DNA from: an uncultured Shewanella sp.
GTDB taxonomy: Bacteria; Pseudomonadota; Gammaproteobacteria; Enterobacterales; Shewanellaceae
Reading direction: 5' to 3'
NCBI GenBank assembly: GCA_947503555.1
Contig: CANNEE010000003.1
Coordinates: 287,093 to 351,092, forward strand
Length of the DNA: 64,000 bases
The position numbers were made by a program, and so were the translations under genes. Positions 35,222-44,518 of this stretch are shown piece after piece (the first letter of the stretch is position 1; every line of letters begins with the position of its first letter). The notes beneath the pieces are model-generated. The model worked only from the letters and a program-made list of their open reading frames with translations. It ran no database searches and was not told where the DNA came from.

Positions 35222-35250
35222 AAAAGCCAGCTTGAAAGTGTAAGCTGGCT
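35222..35250 (-). terminator. Terminator after the chaperone gene
   Basis: Perfect 9-base arms AGCCAGCTT and AAGCTGGCT around an 8-base loop, with TTTTGTCT on the minus strand. It ends the effector-chaperone unit. Confidence 0.75.
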
Positions 35251-35294
35251 GCACCTAAGTTAGGTTGTGGGTTGGTGTAGTGAAAACGGTGAGC

Positions 35295-35756
35295 TTAAAC
35301 TCGCAAATTGCTTGATTCGCTAAAATCTCTGGGAGTGCTTTGTTTAGCTTGCTGTTTAGTCGTTAAAGCGGTTTCCCAAACTTGTGCTTTTTCAATGAGT
35401 TCAGATAAAGCTTCTTTTAGCTGACCTTCGCGGTAGTCCGATAGGAGTAGTCGAGTATAGGCTGATACCTTGTTGGTGTTAGGTAAAATACCTACCCCTG
35501 AATCGCCCCGCATCGGCCCCATCGCATGTTTTCCAAAAAGGGTAAATAGCTCAGGTGAGATCTGCTGTGGTAGTTCGCTGGCAGTGGTGACACAAATACC
35601 CAGTGCCATAGCTTGATTGTCTCGAATGATATTGACGATAAAGGGGTCTGTGTCTTTGTTTTCTGCACTTTGTATTTCAAAGTTGCAGATATCATCTTCA
35701 TCGAAACTAAGCTGCTCTATGGCAAGCTCTGCCAGTATTTCTAAGTAAATATCCAA
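35295..35756 (-). CDS. CesT-family type III secretion chaperone-like protein
   Basis: A 153-residue acidic protein starting at TTG, with GGAG about 9 bases upstream; no in-frame ATG lies near. It shows the class I secretion-chaperone plan. There is an N-terminal helix (DIYLEILAELAIEQL), then beta strands, then the segment FGKHAMGPMRGDSGVGILPNTNKVSAYTRLL, which aligns with the CesT strand region. A final amphipathic helix ALSELIEKAQVWETAL matches the dimer helix. It follows the putative effector gene by 69 bases in the same direction. Class I chaperones are small, acidic and encoded next to their effector. No secretion apparatus gene is in the window. Confidence 0.7.
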   Translation of the reverse strand: MDIYLEILAELAIEQLSFDEDDICNFEIQSAENKDTDPFIVNIIRDNQAMALGICVTTASELPQQISPELFTLFGKHAMGPMRGDSGVGILPNTNKVSAYTRLLLSDYREGQLKEALSELIEKAQVWETALTTKQQAKQSTPRDFSESSNLRV

Positions 35757-35825
35757 AGATTCAGTACTCCAATAGTCAATGTTAAGAGTTAGCCAATCCT
35801 TGGCTTGGGGGTGATGTTGTTCGCG

Positions 35826-36758
35826 TTAAACTTTTATTCTGCTACCTTTGATAAAGGTTCTGGTATCACTTACCGGGTTATCGTCAAAGTGCACACCTTT
35901 TTTGGGTTTATCCGCATTTTCTCTTTCTTTAATGGCTTTGGCTTCGCCGTCAGCAACAGCAAAAGCCGCCATTTCTTTACTGGATAGGCGAGTATGGCTA
36001 TTGGTGACAGTATTTTCTTCCGTTAGCTTTGCAACTTCTTTAGCTTGTTTACTCTCTAGCTGTGATAGAAATTGCTTATTAAACTCGGCATTGGCTTTTT
36101 TACTTAGGTCTTCATATTTCTCGGTAAGTTTAATTTGTGCTTCTTGAAATCCATTAGGATCGGTAGCGGCTAGGCCTGTATCAGCTAGAGCGAACATCTC
36201 ATCTTTGAACTGGCTCGTGAGTGTACTGAAAATGGCATCTTTACCTGTGATAAAGCTTGGAAAAGCTTGTTTGATTTGGCTTTGTTCAAACTCGGTTAAG
36301 CTGCCTAAACCTAAGCGATCTTTATTTGCAGCGGTAACATCTTTAAAGGTCGCAGTGTCAGAGTTAATACCCGGTTCTAAATACTGTGCGTCATTTTTAA
36401 ATTCACTCGAAGGAGCGTTAAGCGCCTGTGATACGAGCTGTTTGATTGGCAAAAAATCTACCTGAGCCTGAACTTCTGCTTGAATTTGACTGGCGCGAGT
36501 CGTGAGAGCACTTTCGCCCTGAGTGGTTGCTCGGCTGAAAAAGTCCACTACGGCATTTTTGATACGCCCAGCAGTGGATAGATGGCTTAAATCCCGATTT
36601 ACAGAGACTTGGCCTTGTTTGCCAACATTGACAATATAGGTTTTGTCATAGCTTAGATTAACGTAAAACTTTTGCTGCTGACCCTCTTTGAGACCATCTA
36701 GCTTTACATCGTGGTTAATTGCACTTTGTATCGCTGGGGAAATACCTGTGATTGCCAT
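35826..36758 (-). CDS. Putative type III secretion effector
   Basis: A 310-residue soluble protein with no catalytic domain I recognise. The N-terminus (MAITGISPAIQSAINHD) is uncharged and Ser/Ile rich, with no Sec signal, as in type III substrates. Residues about 28-60 form beta strands (KFYVNLSYDKTYIVNVGK, QVSVN) like a chaperone-binding segment. The middle is helical with coiled-coil character (about 185-255). The basic tail near 284-293 reads KPKKGVHFDD, fitting the RVxF docking pattern for eukaryotic protein phosphatase 1. AAGGG lies before the ATG. The call depends on the adjacent CesT-like chaperone gene; without it, this is simply a hypothetical protein. Confidence 0.6.
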   Translation of the reverse strand: MAITGISPAIQSAINHDVKLDGLKEGQQQKFYVNLSYDKTYIVNVGKQGQVSVNRDLSHLSTAGRIKNAVVDFFSRATTQGESALTTRASQIQAEVQAQVDFLPIKQLVSQALNAPSSEFKNDAQYLEPGINSDTATFKDVTAANKDRLGLGSLTEFEQSQIKQAFPSFITGKDAIFSTLTSQFKDEMFALADTGLAATDPNGFQEAQIKLTEKYEDLSKKANAEFNKQFLSQLESKQAKEVAKLTEENTVTNSHTRLSSKEMAAFAVADGEAKAIKERENADKPKKGVHFDDNPVSDTRTFIKGSRIKV

Positions 36759-36901
36759 AATCTTACCCTTCTGCGCTGATATCTTAGGTATAAGGATACT
36801 CAGAGTGAAAACAGAGGTTATAAATAAACGACCTAGGGTTTGTAGAGTTAAGACGAAATAGCTGGGTTTAAGACTCTTGGGATAAATTGAATCTAGGGGA
36901 T

Positions 36902-36934
36902 AAAAAAATGCTTAGCCTGAGCTAAGCATTTTTT
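36902..36934 (-). terminator. Terminator after valS
   Basis: Arms AAAATGCTTAGC and GCTAAGCATTTT around CTGA, flanked by A/T runs, 20 bases beyond the valS stop. Confidence 0.9.
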
Positions 36935-36954
36935 ACTTTATGAGGGCTATGCGC

Positions 36955-39816
36955 TTAAGCGTCTAGCTTAGCAAGCTCTGCTTTTTGCTCGTTAAGCTTG
37001 TCGATATCACGTTGGAACTCGACCTGCTTAGCGCGCTCTTTTTCGATAACTGCCGCAGGGGCTTTCGCCACAAAGCCTTCGTTAGATAGCTTGCCATCGA
37101 TACGCTTAATATCGGCGTTAAGCTTATCTAGCTGTTTGTCGATACGTGCCATTTCGGCGGCAACATCGATAAGGCCTGCCATTGGAATAAGTAGTTCCAT
37201 TTCGCCAACTAGCTGAGTGGTCGACATAGGTGCACTTTCGCCATCAGATAGAATCGTCATAGACTCAAGCTTAGCAAGGGTAGTGAAGAAGCTCTGGTTG
37301 GCTTCTAGACGTGCCTTATCTTGGTCACTCACACTACGTAATAGCGCATTGAGTGGCTTAGAAGGGGCGATATTAAGCTCGGCGCGAATGTTACGTACCG
37401 CAGTAATAACCTGCTTAACCCATTCGATATCAGCCATCGCCTGCTCGTCAACTTGCTCAGCCTGATATTCAGGGAAAGGCGCCAACATGATGGTGTCACC
37501 GTCAACCTTCGCCAATGGCTTCACTCGCTGCCAGATGGTTTCAGTGATATATGGCATCATAGGGTGCATTAGGCGCTGCATAGCTTCTAGCACTGTCACT
37601 AGTGTATGGCGAGTGCCGCGTAGCTGCGCCTGCGAACCATTTTGTAGCACAGGCTTAGTGAGCTCTAAATACCAGTCACAGAACTGGTTCCAAGTAAACT
37701 CATACAGGGTGTTAGCGGCTAAATCAAAACGGTAGTTAGCCATATGCTCATCATAGGCTTGGACTGTCTTATTAAATAGGCTAGTGATCCAGCGATCCGC
37801 TACCGAGAACTCCATCTCGCCGCCATTCTTACCACAGTCTTGATCTTCTGTGTTCATCAACACATAGCGTGATGCGTTCCAGATCTTGTTACAGAAACTA
37901 CGGTAGCCATCAAGACGCTTCATATCCCAGTTGATATCACGACCAGTCGATGCCATAGAAGCTAGAGTAAAGCGCAGCGCATCTGTACCATGGGCTTCGA
38001 TACCGTCACTAAATTCTTTGCGGGTGCTCTTTTCAATCTTAGCGGCCAGTTGCGGCTGCATCATGTTGCCTGTGCGCTTAGCCACTAATGATTCAAGGTC
38101 GATACCGTCAATCATATCTAATGGGTCAAGGACGTTACCCTTAGACTTAGACATCTTGTTGCCCGCTTCATCACGAATAAGGCCAGTAACATAGACTGTT
38201 TTAAAGGGGACTTGCGGTTTGCCATTTTCATCTTTGATGAAGTGCATTGTCATCATGATCATTCTGGCAACCCAGAAGAAGATGATGTCAAAGCCCGTTA
38301 CCAGTACATCGGTCGGGTGAAAAGCACGAAGTGCATCGGTATCTTCAGGCCAGCCTAAAGTCGAGAAGGTCCAAAGCGCCGAGCTAAACCAAGTATCCAG
38401 TACATCTTCATCTTGACGTAGAACCACATCATCGCTTAGCTGATGCTTAGCGCGAACTTCGGCTTCGTCACGGCCCACATAGACCTTGCCTGACTCGTCA
38501 TACCAAGCAGGAATTCTGTGGCCCCACCAAAGCTGACGTGAAATACACCAGTCTTGAATGTCACGCATCCAAGAGTTGTACATGTTTTCATATTGCTGAG
38601 GTACAAACTTGATATCACCATTATCAACCGCTTCCATGGCAGTTTTAGCCATAGATTCAACGGCGACATACCACTGATCGGTCAATAGTGGTTCAATGAC
38701 AACACCGCTGCGATCGCCGTAAGGCACTTTTAGTGAGTGAGGTTCAATCTTAACGAGCAGGCCTAAAGTTTCAAACTCTTCAACGATAGCGGTTCTTGCC
38801 TTGAATCGGTCAAGTCCTGCGTAGCGTTCCGGCAGTGCTTCAACAAGTGCTTTGTTGATGGTGCCATCGGTATTAACCACTTCGGTTTCTGAGCGGATCT
38901 CAGCGTTTGCCGTCATGATGTTGTACATAGGCAGAGCGTGGCGCTTACCAACTTCATAATCGTTGAAGTCGTGGGCAGGCGTGATCTTTACGCAACCCGT
39001 ACCAAACTCCATATCCACATAGTCGTCTGCAACCACAGGAATGCGGCGGTTAACAATAGGTAGAATAATGAACTTACCAATCAGTGACTGATAACGCTCA
39101 TCATCGGGGTGAACGGCAACTGCGCTATCACCTAGCATGGTCTCTGGACGTGTGGTTGCGACTTCAAGGTAGTCTTTACCGTCTGCAGTCAGTGCGCCAT
39201 CGGCTAGCGGGTAGCGGAAGTGCCACATGCTGCCTTGCTTTTCTTTGTTTTCAACTTCTAAGTCTGAGATTGCGGTGTGCAGTTTTGGATCCCAGTTCAC
39301 CAAACGCTTACCGCGATAGATCATCTCATCTTCATAGAGGCGTACAAATACTTCTTGAACGGCGGCAGACATGCCTTCATCCATAGTGAAGCGCTCGCGA
39401 TCCCAATCCACAGAAGCACCTAGACGACGTAGCTGCTTAGTGATGGTGCCACCTGAGTGTTCTTTCCAATCCCAAATCTTGTCGATAAAGGCGTCACGGC
39501 CAAGATCATGACGGCTCTTGCCTTCTTCGGCTGCGACTTTACGCTCAACCAACATTTGAGTGGCGATACCCGCATGGTCGGTACCCACTTGCCAAAGCGT
39601 GTTCATGCCTTTCATTCGCTTATAGCGAGTCAGGGTATCCATGATGGTGTCTTGGAAGGCGTGCCCCATATGTAGGCTACCTGTCACATTCGGTGGTGGG
39701 ATCATGATGCAGTAGTTGCCTTTAGATTCATCACCGTGGGGTTTAAAGTAGCCTTTCTCTTCCCAGTTTTGGTAGAGAGACTGTTCAATCGACTGAGGAT
39801 TATATGTTTTTTCCAT
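36955..39816 (-). CDS. valS: Valyl-tRNA synthetase
   Basis: A 953-residue class I synthetase, the usual length, that charges tRNA-Val. The HIGH-type motif appears as [14 protein letters not shown] near residue 40 and the KMSKS loop as [13 protein letters not shown] near 555. The editing domain with [19 protein letters not shown] lies near 220. The C-terminal coiled coil (about 885-950, [19 protein letters not shown]) is typical of ValRS. It follows holC after 70 bases on the same strand, as in E. coli, but pepA is not adjacent here. Confidence 0.98.
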   Translation of the reverse strand: MEKTYNPQSIEQSLYQNWEEKGYFKPHGDESKGNYCIMIPPPNVTGSLHMGHAFQDTIMDTLTRYKRMKGMNTLWQVGTDHAGIATQMLVERKVAAEEGKSRHDLGRDAFIDKIWDWKEHSGGTITKQLRRLGASVDWDRERFTMDEGMSAAVQEVFVRLYEDEMIYRGKRLVNWDPKLHTAISDLEVENKEKQGSMWHFRYPLADGALTADGKDYLEVATTRPETMLGDSAVAVHPDDERYQSLIGKFIILPIVNRRIPVVADDYVDMEFGTGCVKITPAHDFNDYEVGKRHALPMYNIMTANAEIRSETEVVNTDGTINKALVEALPERYAGLDRFKARTAIVEEFETLGLLVKIEPHSLKVPYGDRSGVVIEPLLTDQWYVAVESMAKTAMEAVDNGDIKFVPQQYENMYNSWMRDIQDWCISRQLWWGHRIPAWYDESGKVYVGRDEAEVRAKHQLSDDVVLRQDEDVLDTWFSSALWTFSTLGWPEDTDALRAFHPTDVLVTGFDIIFFWVARMIMMTMHFIKDENGKPQVPFKTVYVTGLIRDEAGNKMSKSKGNVLDPLDMIDGIDLESLVAKRTGNMMQPQLAAKIEKSTRKEFSDGIEAHGTDALRFTLASMASTGRDINWDMKRLDGYRSFCNKIWNASRYVLMNTEDQDCGKNGGEMEFSVADRWITSLFNKTVQAYDEHMANYRFDLAANTLYEFTWNQFCDWYLELTKPVLQNGSQAQLRGTRHTLVTVLEAMQRLMHPMMPYITETIWQRVKPLAKVDGDTIMLAPFPEYQAEQVDEQAMADIEWVKQVITAVRNIRAELNIAPSKPLNALLRSVSDQDKARLEANQSFFTTLAKLESMTILSDGESAPMSTTQLVGEMELLIPMAGLIDVAAEMARIDKQLDKLNADIKRIDGKLSNEGFVAKAPAAVIEKERAKQVEFQRDIDKLNEQKAELAKLDA

Positions 39817-39886
39817 GGGAGCTTTTGCTTCTCAAACTTAAATTTATGGGTTGTTGTGCCTATGACCTAATCGCAAATTAACAGCA

Positions 39887-40345
39887 TTATTGATTGATTT
39901 GCTGGGTCTCTAGGGCGATACCTAGGGCGCGATATTGACGGTATCTTTCTCGCGCTATTTGCTTATGTTGTTCGTCATTGGCAACAAAATCGAAAATTTG
40001 GCCAAAGTTTACCGCAAATGGGGGCACTTGGTCAGCAAGATTAATCAGTAGATGACGACTTTTATTGGCGCCGAGCCTATCGTAGCCAATTTCGACCGGG
40101 GCTCCTTGAGCCGGACCTTCACCTTTTAGGTTATGTGGCACAAAGGCGGTTGGCTCAAATTGCCAGAGTAGTTCGTCAATCTCATAGGCTTGCTGCTTAT
40201 CCTGACAGTGAATATAGACTAGCCTATCGGTTTCAAATGCCTGTTGAGCCTGCTGACAAGCCAGATGATAAACCTGTGCTATGGCATTTTGGCTAGTCTG
40301 AGCGACTGCAGGTAAAACAAAAAATAGCGCTTGGCTCATATTCAA
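39887..40345 (-). CDS. holC: DNA polymerase III chi subunit
   Basis: A 152-residue protein of HolC length. It binds single-strand binding protein and links it to the clamp loader through psi. Family features are the cysteine/histidine-poor Rossmann-like core with LACQQAQQAFETDRLVYIHCQDKQQAYEIDELLWQF, the conserved FVPHNLKGEGP, then PVEIGYDR and LLINLADQVPPFA. It is co-directional with valS. The expected upstream neighbour pepA is about 12.7 kb away, with repeat elements starting about 110 bases upstream of holC. Confidence 0.95.
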   Translation of the reverse strand: MNMSQALFFVLPAVAQTSQNAIAQVYHLACQQAQQAFETDRLVYIHCQDKQQAYEIDELLWQFEPTAFVPHNLKGEGPAQGAPVEIGYDRLGANKSRHLLINLADQVPPFAVNFGQIFDFVANDEQHKQIARERYRQYRALGIALETQQINQ

Positions 40346-40454
40346 CTCTTAGCTGTTAATTTGGCCGTTAATTCAGGGCCGTGAATACTCTTCATATTGG
40401 AATGAGAATATTCATTGTTATTGAGGGGCAAATTCTACACTAAATCATCATGCG

Positions 40455-40645
40455 TGTTGATCTTTGCTGATGAGTTTTTGTTTTACAGCAATGGCGCTTA
40501 TCGCGGCGAGTAAATGTAAAGCTTAGTCATCTCACTCAATTCTCGCTTAACATTGAGATACCACTAATAATGCATCAAGATCTGTCTTGAGAGAGCAAAA
40601 TGCGACAAGGATTATGAAGCGAGTGTGCTGTAAAAGCTCTTGGTT
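40455..40645 (-). repeat. Degenerate copy of the repeat at 40669-40936, inverted
   Basis: Read on the plus strand, GTTGATCTTTGCTGATGAG followed by TTTATCGCGG-like and TAAAGCTTAG-like blocks matches the reverse complement of the right half of the neighbouring element (GTTGACCTTTGCTGATTAG, ATCGCGGCGA, GTAAAGCTTAGC). Similarity then decays, with a last recognisable patch at GTGCTGTAAA. Boundaries are approximate. Confidence 0.55.
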
Positions 40646-40668
40646 AAATGGAGCTGTGCCTGGTCCGT

Positions 40669-40936
40669 TAGGGGCTGTTGACCTTTCAAGGTTGTTTTTG
40701 CAGCAGTTTACAGCGTGCTTAAACAAGGCAGAGCTTGTGCGGTGTAGTTACTCTACATAAATAAGCGATAACGCTGTAGAAGTGCGCTGTAAATGCTGCC
40801 CTTCGGGCGCGACTCAATGGCATTTTCTCATTGTTGAACGAGAATTTACTTAGATTGCTAAGCTTTACCTCGTTCGCCGCGATAAAATGCCATTGCCTTC
40901 GCGCAAAAACTAATCAGCAAAGGTCAACAGCCTCTA
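40669..40936 (+). mobile_element. MITE-like element with 18-bp terminal inverted repeats
   Basis: Left end 40669-40686 (TAGGGGCTGTTGACCTTT) and right end 40919-40936 are inverted copies matching at 17 of 18 bases. Outside them lies another pair, CTGTGCC at 40654-40660 and GGCACAG at 40937-40943. The interior has no open reading frame of note. A diverged inverted relative lies just to the left and a small related piece near 48.4 kb. No transposase is present. Confidence 0.7.
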
Positions 40937-40956
40937 GGCACAGGTAGGTTGAGTTG

Positions 40957-42972
40957 CTACTCGGTTCTTAATGAGTGGATCAGATAATCTATAGTTGGGT
41001 GAGTAAAATTATCTTGGATATCAAAACTGAATGTTGGTGAGTTTAACCACTGGCGCTGAACTAATTCATTAACCAGGTTTAAATAGTTCAAACTGCATTT
41101 GCCTAAAAGCAAATTGGTGAGGGATTGTGTTTTAGCCGTGTACAGCATTTTAATGAAACCTGACAGATACAGATGATCTTTAGTAAATCCACCTCCTCTG
41201 TAAACTCGGGTGGTGACGTTAAAGGCGAGGTCACTATCGATATCATATTCATCAATGAGATAACTATAGGTTTGAAAAAAGTCCTGCTCTTTTAACATAG
41301 AGTCGACAGCAAGCACGCGTAAGGCGAGTATTTGAAGGCGCTCAAGTGACATATGTCCCGATTTGAATTCAGCTAAGATAGCAAGCCCTTCTTGAGTGTA
41401 GGTTGAGCCGGGCAGACCTAGCTTGAAGATAGATAGAGGTTGAGCCTTAGCATTTAAGGTTGTTGCCATATGAACCCCTAATTCGTGCTGAATTAGCCTG
41501 TCGACTTCAGAAGCTCTGTAGCTAGCGCCACTATTGAGGTAGAGGGTTGGTGGAATGGACGTTACCATTGCCTTGGCTGCCATTGATGCTGTCTCAGTGA
41601 TTTTACATTTCATACCCCAGTCTTTCGCTTGTTGAGCGAAATAGTTAATCGCTTGGGATGAACTTAAGGGCGCTTCTGTAACTTCATCTGTTTCAAGCGG
41701 CGCGGCATAAAGCAAAAAGCGGGCATTAGCCAAAGCCGTTTTACTTGGTCTGCCATGGTATTTTAATGAGCTATATAAGAAGCTCTCTTGTCCAACACAG
41801 GTTAATAGATCGATCTTTTCTCCCAGTTTATTGACCATATCGCTATATAGTCCCCTCAGCTCTGGGTCTGAGATCTTGTCTATTGGGAGTTTATATAGTT
41901 GATGCTTAAACTCATTAGCATTGACTGGTAGTTGGCGATACTTGTATTGAGGCTTGTAACGTCGAGGTGAGGAGGCAAAGCGTCCTCGCTCTCTGACGAG
42001 ATTAGTGGGGTTAACATATTTAAGGGTTTCGATTCTCTGAGCTAGCTTAAATAGAGACTTGTCTAAAGCTGTGACTGCTGGGTCAATTTGAGAGCTCAGC
42101 ATATCGCTGCGGCGTATGCGGGCCTTAGGGTTTACTTTACGTTGAAAGTAAGCACTGGTGTGGCTAAAGGCTTGCTTGAGTCCAACCTGTAACCCAGCTA
42201 ATACTAAAGGATAGAGCTCACCACTGGCTTCATTCATAAAGACTTTTTTTACCTCAGTAGGTAAGACTAAGGTGCGGTCGAATCTGGCATTGGTGTGGGC
42301 TATCAGGTAGCCATATCCTTGAAATACAGAATTTATTTCTGCTTGGGTGTTGTGGTTAGGCAGATCAATTTTGTTGAGCTCGCCAATAAAACGGTTAACT
42401 GTCGTCCCCCATCTTTCAACATCTATCTGAGCACAACCAAGGTTGAAGGTGGGCGCGTTTTTTTCGATGCGTTGGTAGTTATAGGAGTGCAAATCAAACA
42501 CGATAACATGGCCAAACTTGGCTTCTAGCTTGCTGATAAGAGCTTCATAGAGTCGATAAAAGAGTTCGTGTTTACGCTGGCTTTTCTGCCTTTGTTTATC
42601 GGATAACGGTTTTTTCCAGACCTGCTTGCTCCATGCAGACTTATAGTAGGTACTTAAGGCTTTTGGACGGTTGAGATCATATTCGAAACGAGAATCACTG
42701 CTGACTAAAGTAATAGGCTGAGAAGCTATCATCTCATCAGTGTAGGGATCTTCTTCAAAGAATCGATCTTGCGCTGTTAATTGGCATTGATTGACCAGTT
42801 CATCACGCATGTTCGAGCCTGCATGAATAGCAGTGCAGACAACAGGAAGGTATTGTTCAATTTTTAGCTTGCAACCTGCACCTAAGAGCTGCCCTTCAAA
42901 GGGCTGCTCTTGTTCTATCATGGTGATCATTTCATCGAAGGTGTAGAGGATATTATTGCTCAATGTTGGCAT
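40957..42972 (-). CDS. N-formylglutamate amidohydrolase-like / QEGLA (DUF1704) metallopeptidase fusion
   Basis: A 671-residue two-domain protein. The N-terminal part (about 30-270) resembles N-formylglutamate amidohydrolases: AIHAGSN near 49, RFEYDLNR near 95, and FDLHSYN near 159-165 with likely metal ligands. The C-terminal part (about 300-671) is the DUF1704 family, annotated as flavohemoglobin expression-modulating QEGLA proteins. It contains HELGVH (496-501) and QEGLA (527-531), which together give the HEXXXH-plus-Glu zinc site also found in the eukaryotic MATCAP tyrosine carboxypeptidases. It overlaps the ATP-grasp gene by 20 bases, so both are made together. The substrate is unknown; peptidase activity is inferred from the motif. 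Confidence 0.82.
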   Translation of the reverse strand: MPTLSNNILYTFDEMITMIEQEQPFEGQLLGAGCKLKIEQYLPVVCTAIHAGSNMRDELVNQCQLTAQDRFFEEDPYTDEMIASQPITLVSSDSRFEYDLNRPKALSTYYKSAWSKQVWKKPLSDKQRQKSQRKHELFYRLYEALISKLEAKFGHVIVFDLHSYNYQRIEKNAPTFNLGCAQIDVERWGTTVNRFIGELNKIDLPNHNTQAEINSVFQGYGYLIAHTNARFDRTLVLPTEVKKVFMNEASGELYPLVLAGLQVGLKQAFSHTSAYFQRKVNPKARIRRSDMLSSQIDPAVTALDKSLFKLAQRIETLKYVNPTNLVRERGRFASSPRRYKPQYKYRQLPVNANEFKHQLYKLPIDKISDPELRGLYSDMVNKLGEKIDLLTCVGQESFLYSSLKYHGRPSKTALANARFLLYAAPLETDEVTEAPLSSSQAINYFAQQAKDWGMKCKITETASMAAKAMVTSIPPTLYLNSGASYRASEVDRLIQHELGVHMATTLNAKAQPLSIFKLGLPGSTYTQEGLAILAEFKSGHMSLERLQILALRVLAVDSMLKEQDFFQTYSYLIDEYDIDSDLAFNVTTRVYRGGGFTKDHLYLSGFIKMLYTAKTQSLTNLLLGKCSLNYLNLVNELVQRQWLNSPTFSFDIQDNFTHPTIDYLIHSLRTE

Positions 42973-43993
42973 CTTCTACAGCTCGGCGGAATATGTTTTT
43001 CTTTTGAAGAATCAGATCTTTTGAATGCACAATATTTTCAACAAAATCGATGACTTGTCGCTGTAACTTTGCTCGGTTTAGCTTGTTGATTCGTGCTATT
43101 CCACCAGGGCTAAGCACATTGACTTCAACGAGCTTATTACCAATAACATCTAAGCCTGTAAAATAGAGCCCATCTCTAACAAGCTTTGGACCTATTGCTG
43201 CACAAAGGCGTTTCTCCTCTTTAGTGATGCTGTGTTTAACAACTGTTCCGCCAGCATGAACATTAGAGCGAAACTCTCCCTGAGCTGGCACTCGCCTCAT
43301 GGCTCCAATGGGCTCACCATTGAGCATTAAGATGCGTTTATCACCTTCTTCAGCACCTTCAATATAGTCCTGTAAAATCACATAATTACTTTGCTCTCCC
43401 TCCCCAATGTAGAAATCCAGCAGGGAGCGGAAATTTTGCTGAGCATTCTTTTCAATAACGATAACACCGTGACCGCCAAAACCATTGAGCGGTTTTAGGA
43501 TCATCTTTTCTTTATCGCTTTCTTCCAAAACCCTTTGCAAATAATCTTTATTCTTCGACACATGGGTCGCTGGAATAAAGTCGCTGGCTATGCCCTCCAT
43601 ACTGGCGGTATAGAGCTTGTTATTCGCAATTCGCAGGCCTTCTAGATCATTGACAATTAGAGTGTCATTTTTAATTGAATCTAGAAAGTTTAAGGCAAGA
43701 TTATCTAAGGGGGGATTGGCGCGCATAAAGATAACGTCAAATCCAGCCATTGGGACTCTGGCCTTTTGAAAATCGACTTGTTTATAGAAATTTGGGATCT
43801 TATCGGAGATTTTTTGCCCTTTTTTGATGATTTGGCAAAATCCATAAACAGTGCTGTCACGGATAGTGAGTCCACTGGTTGTGGTGATGGCGACAGTATG
43901 GCCCCGTGCGGCACATTCATGAACGAGTCTAAGAGTGGTATCTGTTTCTGGAGAGATCGACTCCCATGGATACATTAAAAAGCAGATATGCAC
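42953..43993 (-). CDS. Glutathione synthetase-like ATP-grasp ligase
   Basis: A 346-residue ATP-grasp enzyme clearly related to GshB. Visible are NDLEGLRIANNKLY near 120, the ATP-binding loop ILKPLNGFGGHGVIVIEK near 170, GDKRILMLNGEPIGAMRRVP near 240, and the metal-binding segment FTGLDVIGNKLVEVNVLSP near 300. These line up with GshB motifs, but residues around the acceptor site differ (SPGGIARINKL against SPTCIREIE in E. coli GshB). It is probably a paralogue that joins an amino acid or amine to some other carboxylate. It starts 3 bases after the MaoP-like gene and overlaps the QEGLA gene. Confidence 0.85.
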   Translation of the reverse strand: MHICFLMYPWESISPETDTTLRLVHECAARGHTVAITTTSGLTIRDSTVYGFCQIIKKGQKISDKIPNFYKQVDFQKARVPMAGFDVIFMRANPPLDNLALNFLDSIKNDTLIVNDLEGLRIANNKLYTASMEGIASDFIPATHVSKNKDYLQRVLEESDKEKMILKPLNGFGGHGVIVIEKNAQQNFRSLLDFYIGEGEQSNYVILQDYIEGAEEGDKRILMLNGEPIGAMRRVPAQGEFRSNVHAGGTVVKHSITKEEKRLCAAIGPKLVRDGLYFTGLDVIGNKLVEVNVLSPGGIARINKLNRAKLQRQVIDFVENIVHSKDLILQKKNIFRRAVEDANIEQ

Positions 43994-43996
43994 CGA

Positions 43997-44383
43997 CTAA
44001 TCCTCAAGATCTGAAGTGGATTCGAGATCAAGTTCGGGATCGACATAATCATCTTTCCAAGAGCTTGAGGCGGGATCTGATTTCTTACTGCTATTTAAGC
44101 TGTAAAAGACATTATGACCATTAGCATATTTTTGATATTTAACCCAAACTTGCTCAAGTTTAGTCTTTGCTTTCTTGGTTCCTTTAATGACTTTTAAAAA
44201 GTGTTTTTCATCGTCATTTTCAGGTGTGAGTTTGCCTTTTGCTAGGCTTGAAAGGGTATCGCCATAATTTAGCAGGAGTTCTTCCTCCATAATGGTGAAG
44301 TTACCTGATTTAGCAAATCCACGAGGAAAGTTTTTGTCGTCGTAAAATTGTTTTTCACCCACACGAACCATAGTGTCTGTCAT
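43997..44383 (-). CDS. MaoP/YifE-like protein (DUF413) with long acidic tail
   Basis: I start at the ATG at 44383 (GGAA upstream, and family N-terminal length); an ATG at 44407 would add 8 residues. The 128-residue product matches the DUF413 family of E. coli MaoP: YDDKNFPRGFAKSGNFTI, LLLNYGDTLSSLAKGKLTP, and LEQVWVKYQKY correspond to segments I recall in MaoP. MaoP organises the Ori macrodomain in E. coli with its site maoS. The C-terminal ~20 residues are highly acidic (DDYVDPELDLESTSDLED). As in E. coli it is divergent from an HdfR-like gene, but here it leads an operon with the ATP-grasp and QEGLA genes. It may be an extra copy beside a canonical maoP. Confidence 0.8.
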   Translation of the reverse strand: MTDTMVRVGEKQFYDDKNFPRGFAKSGNFTIMEEELLLNYGDTLSSLAKGKLTPENDDEKHFLKVIKGTKKAKTKLEQVWVKYQKYANGHNVFYSLNSSKKSDPASSSWKDDYVDPELDLESTSDLED

Positions 44384-44518
44384 AAAATTTCCGCAATTTT
44401 TAACCATAGATTTGATGCGAAAAGTAGTCTTAAAGTCAGTATTTGAAAATCAAATTATTTTTGTCGTGTCGATTTAAGTTTGTTGTTATGCTTTGCGCGT
44501 TGATGGCTAGGAACATTT
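44384..44518. promoter_or_regulatory. Divergent promoter region, possible maoS-like site
   Basis: In E. coli the hdfR-maoP intergenic region contains maoS, the site through which MaoP acts. The same divergent layout here suggests that an equivalent site could lie in this AT-rich stretch. I cannot recognise the maoS sequence itself, so this is positional inference only. Confidence 0.3.

Noticed and set aside
35295-36758. A complete type III secretion system
   Set aside because: Only the chaperone-effector pair is present; no apparatus, needle or ATPase gene is in the window.
42953-43993. Housekeeping glutathione synthetase gshB
   Set aside because: The fold is right, but the acceptor-side residues and the operon differ from gshB, which is usually near gshA-independent housekeeping genes; I list it as a paralogue without symbol.
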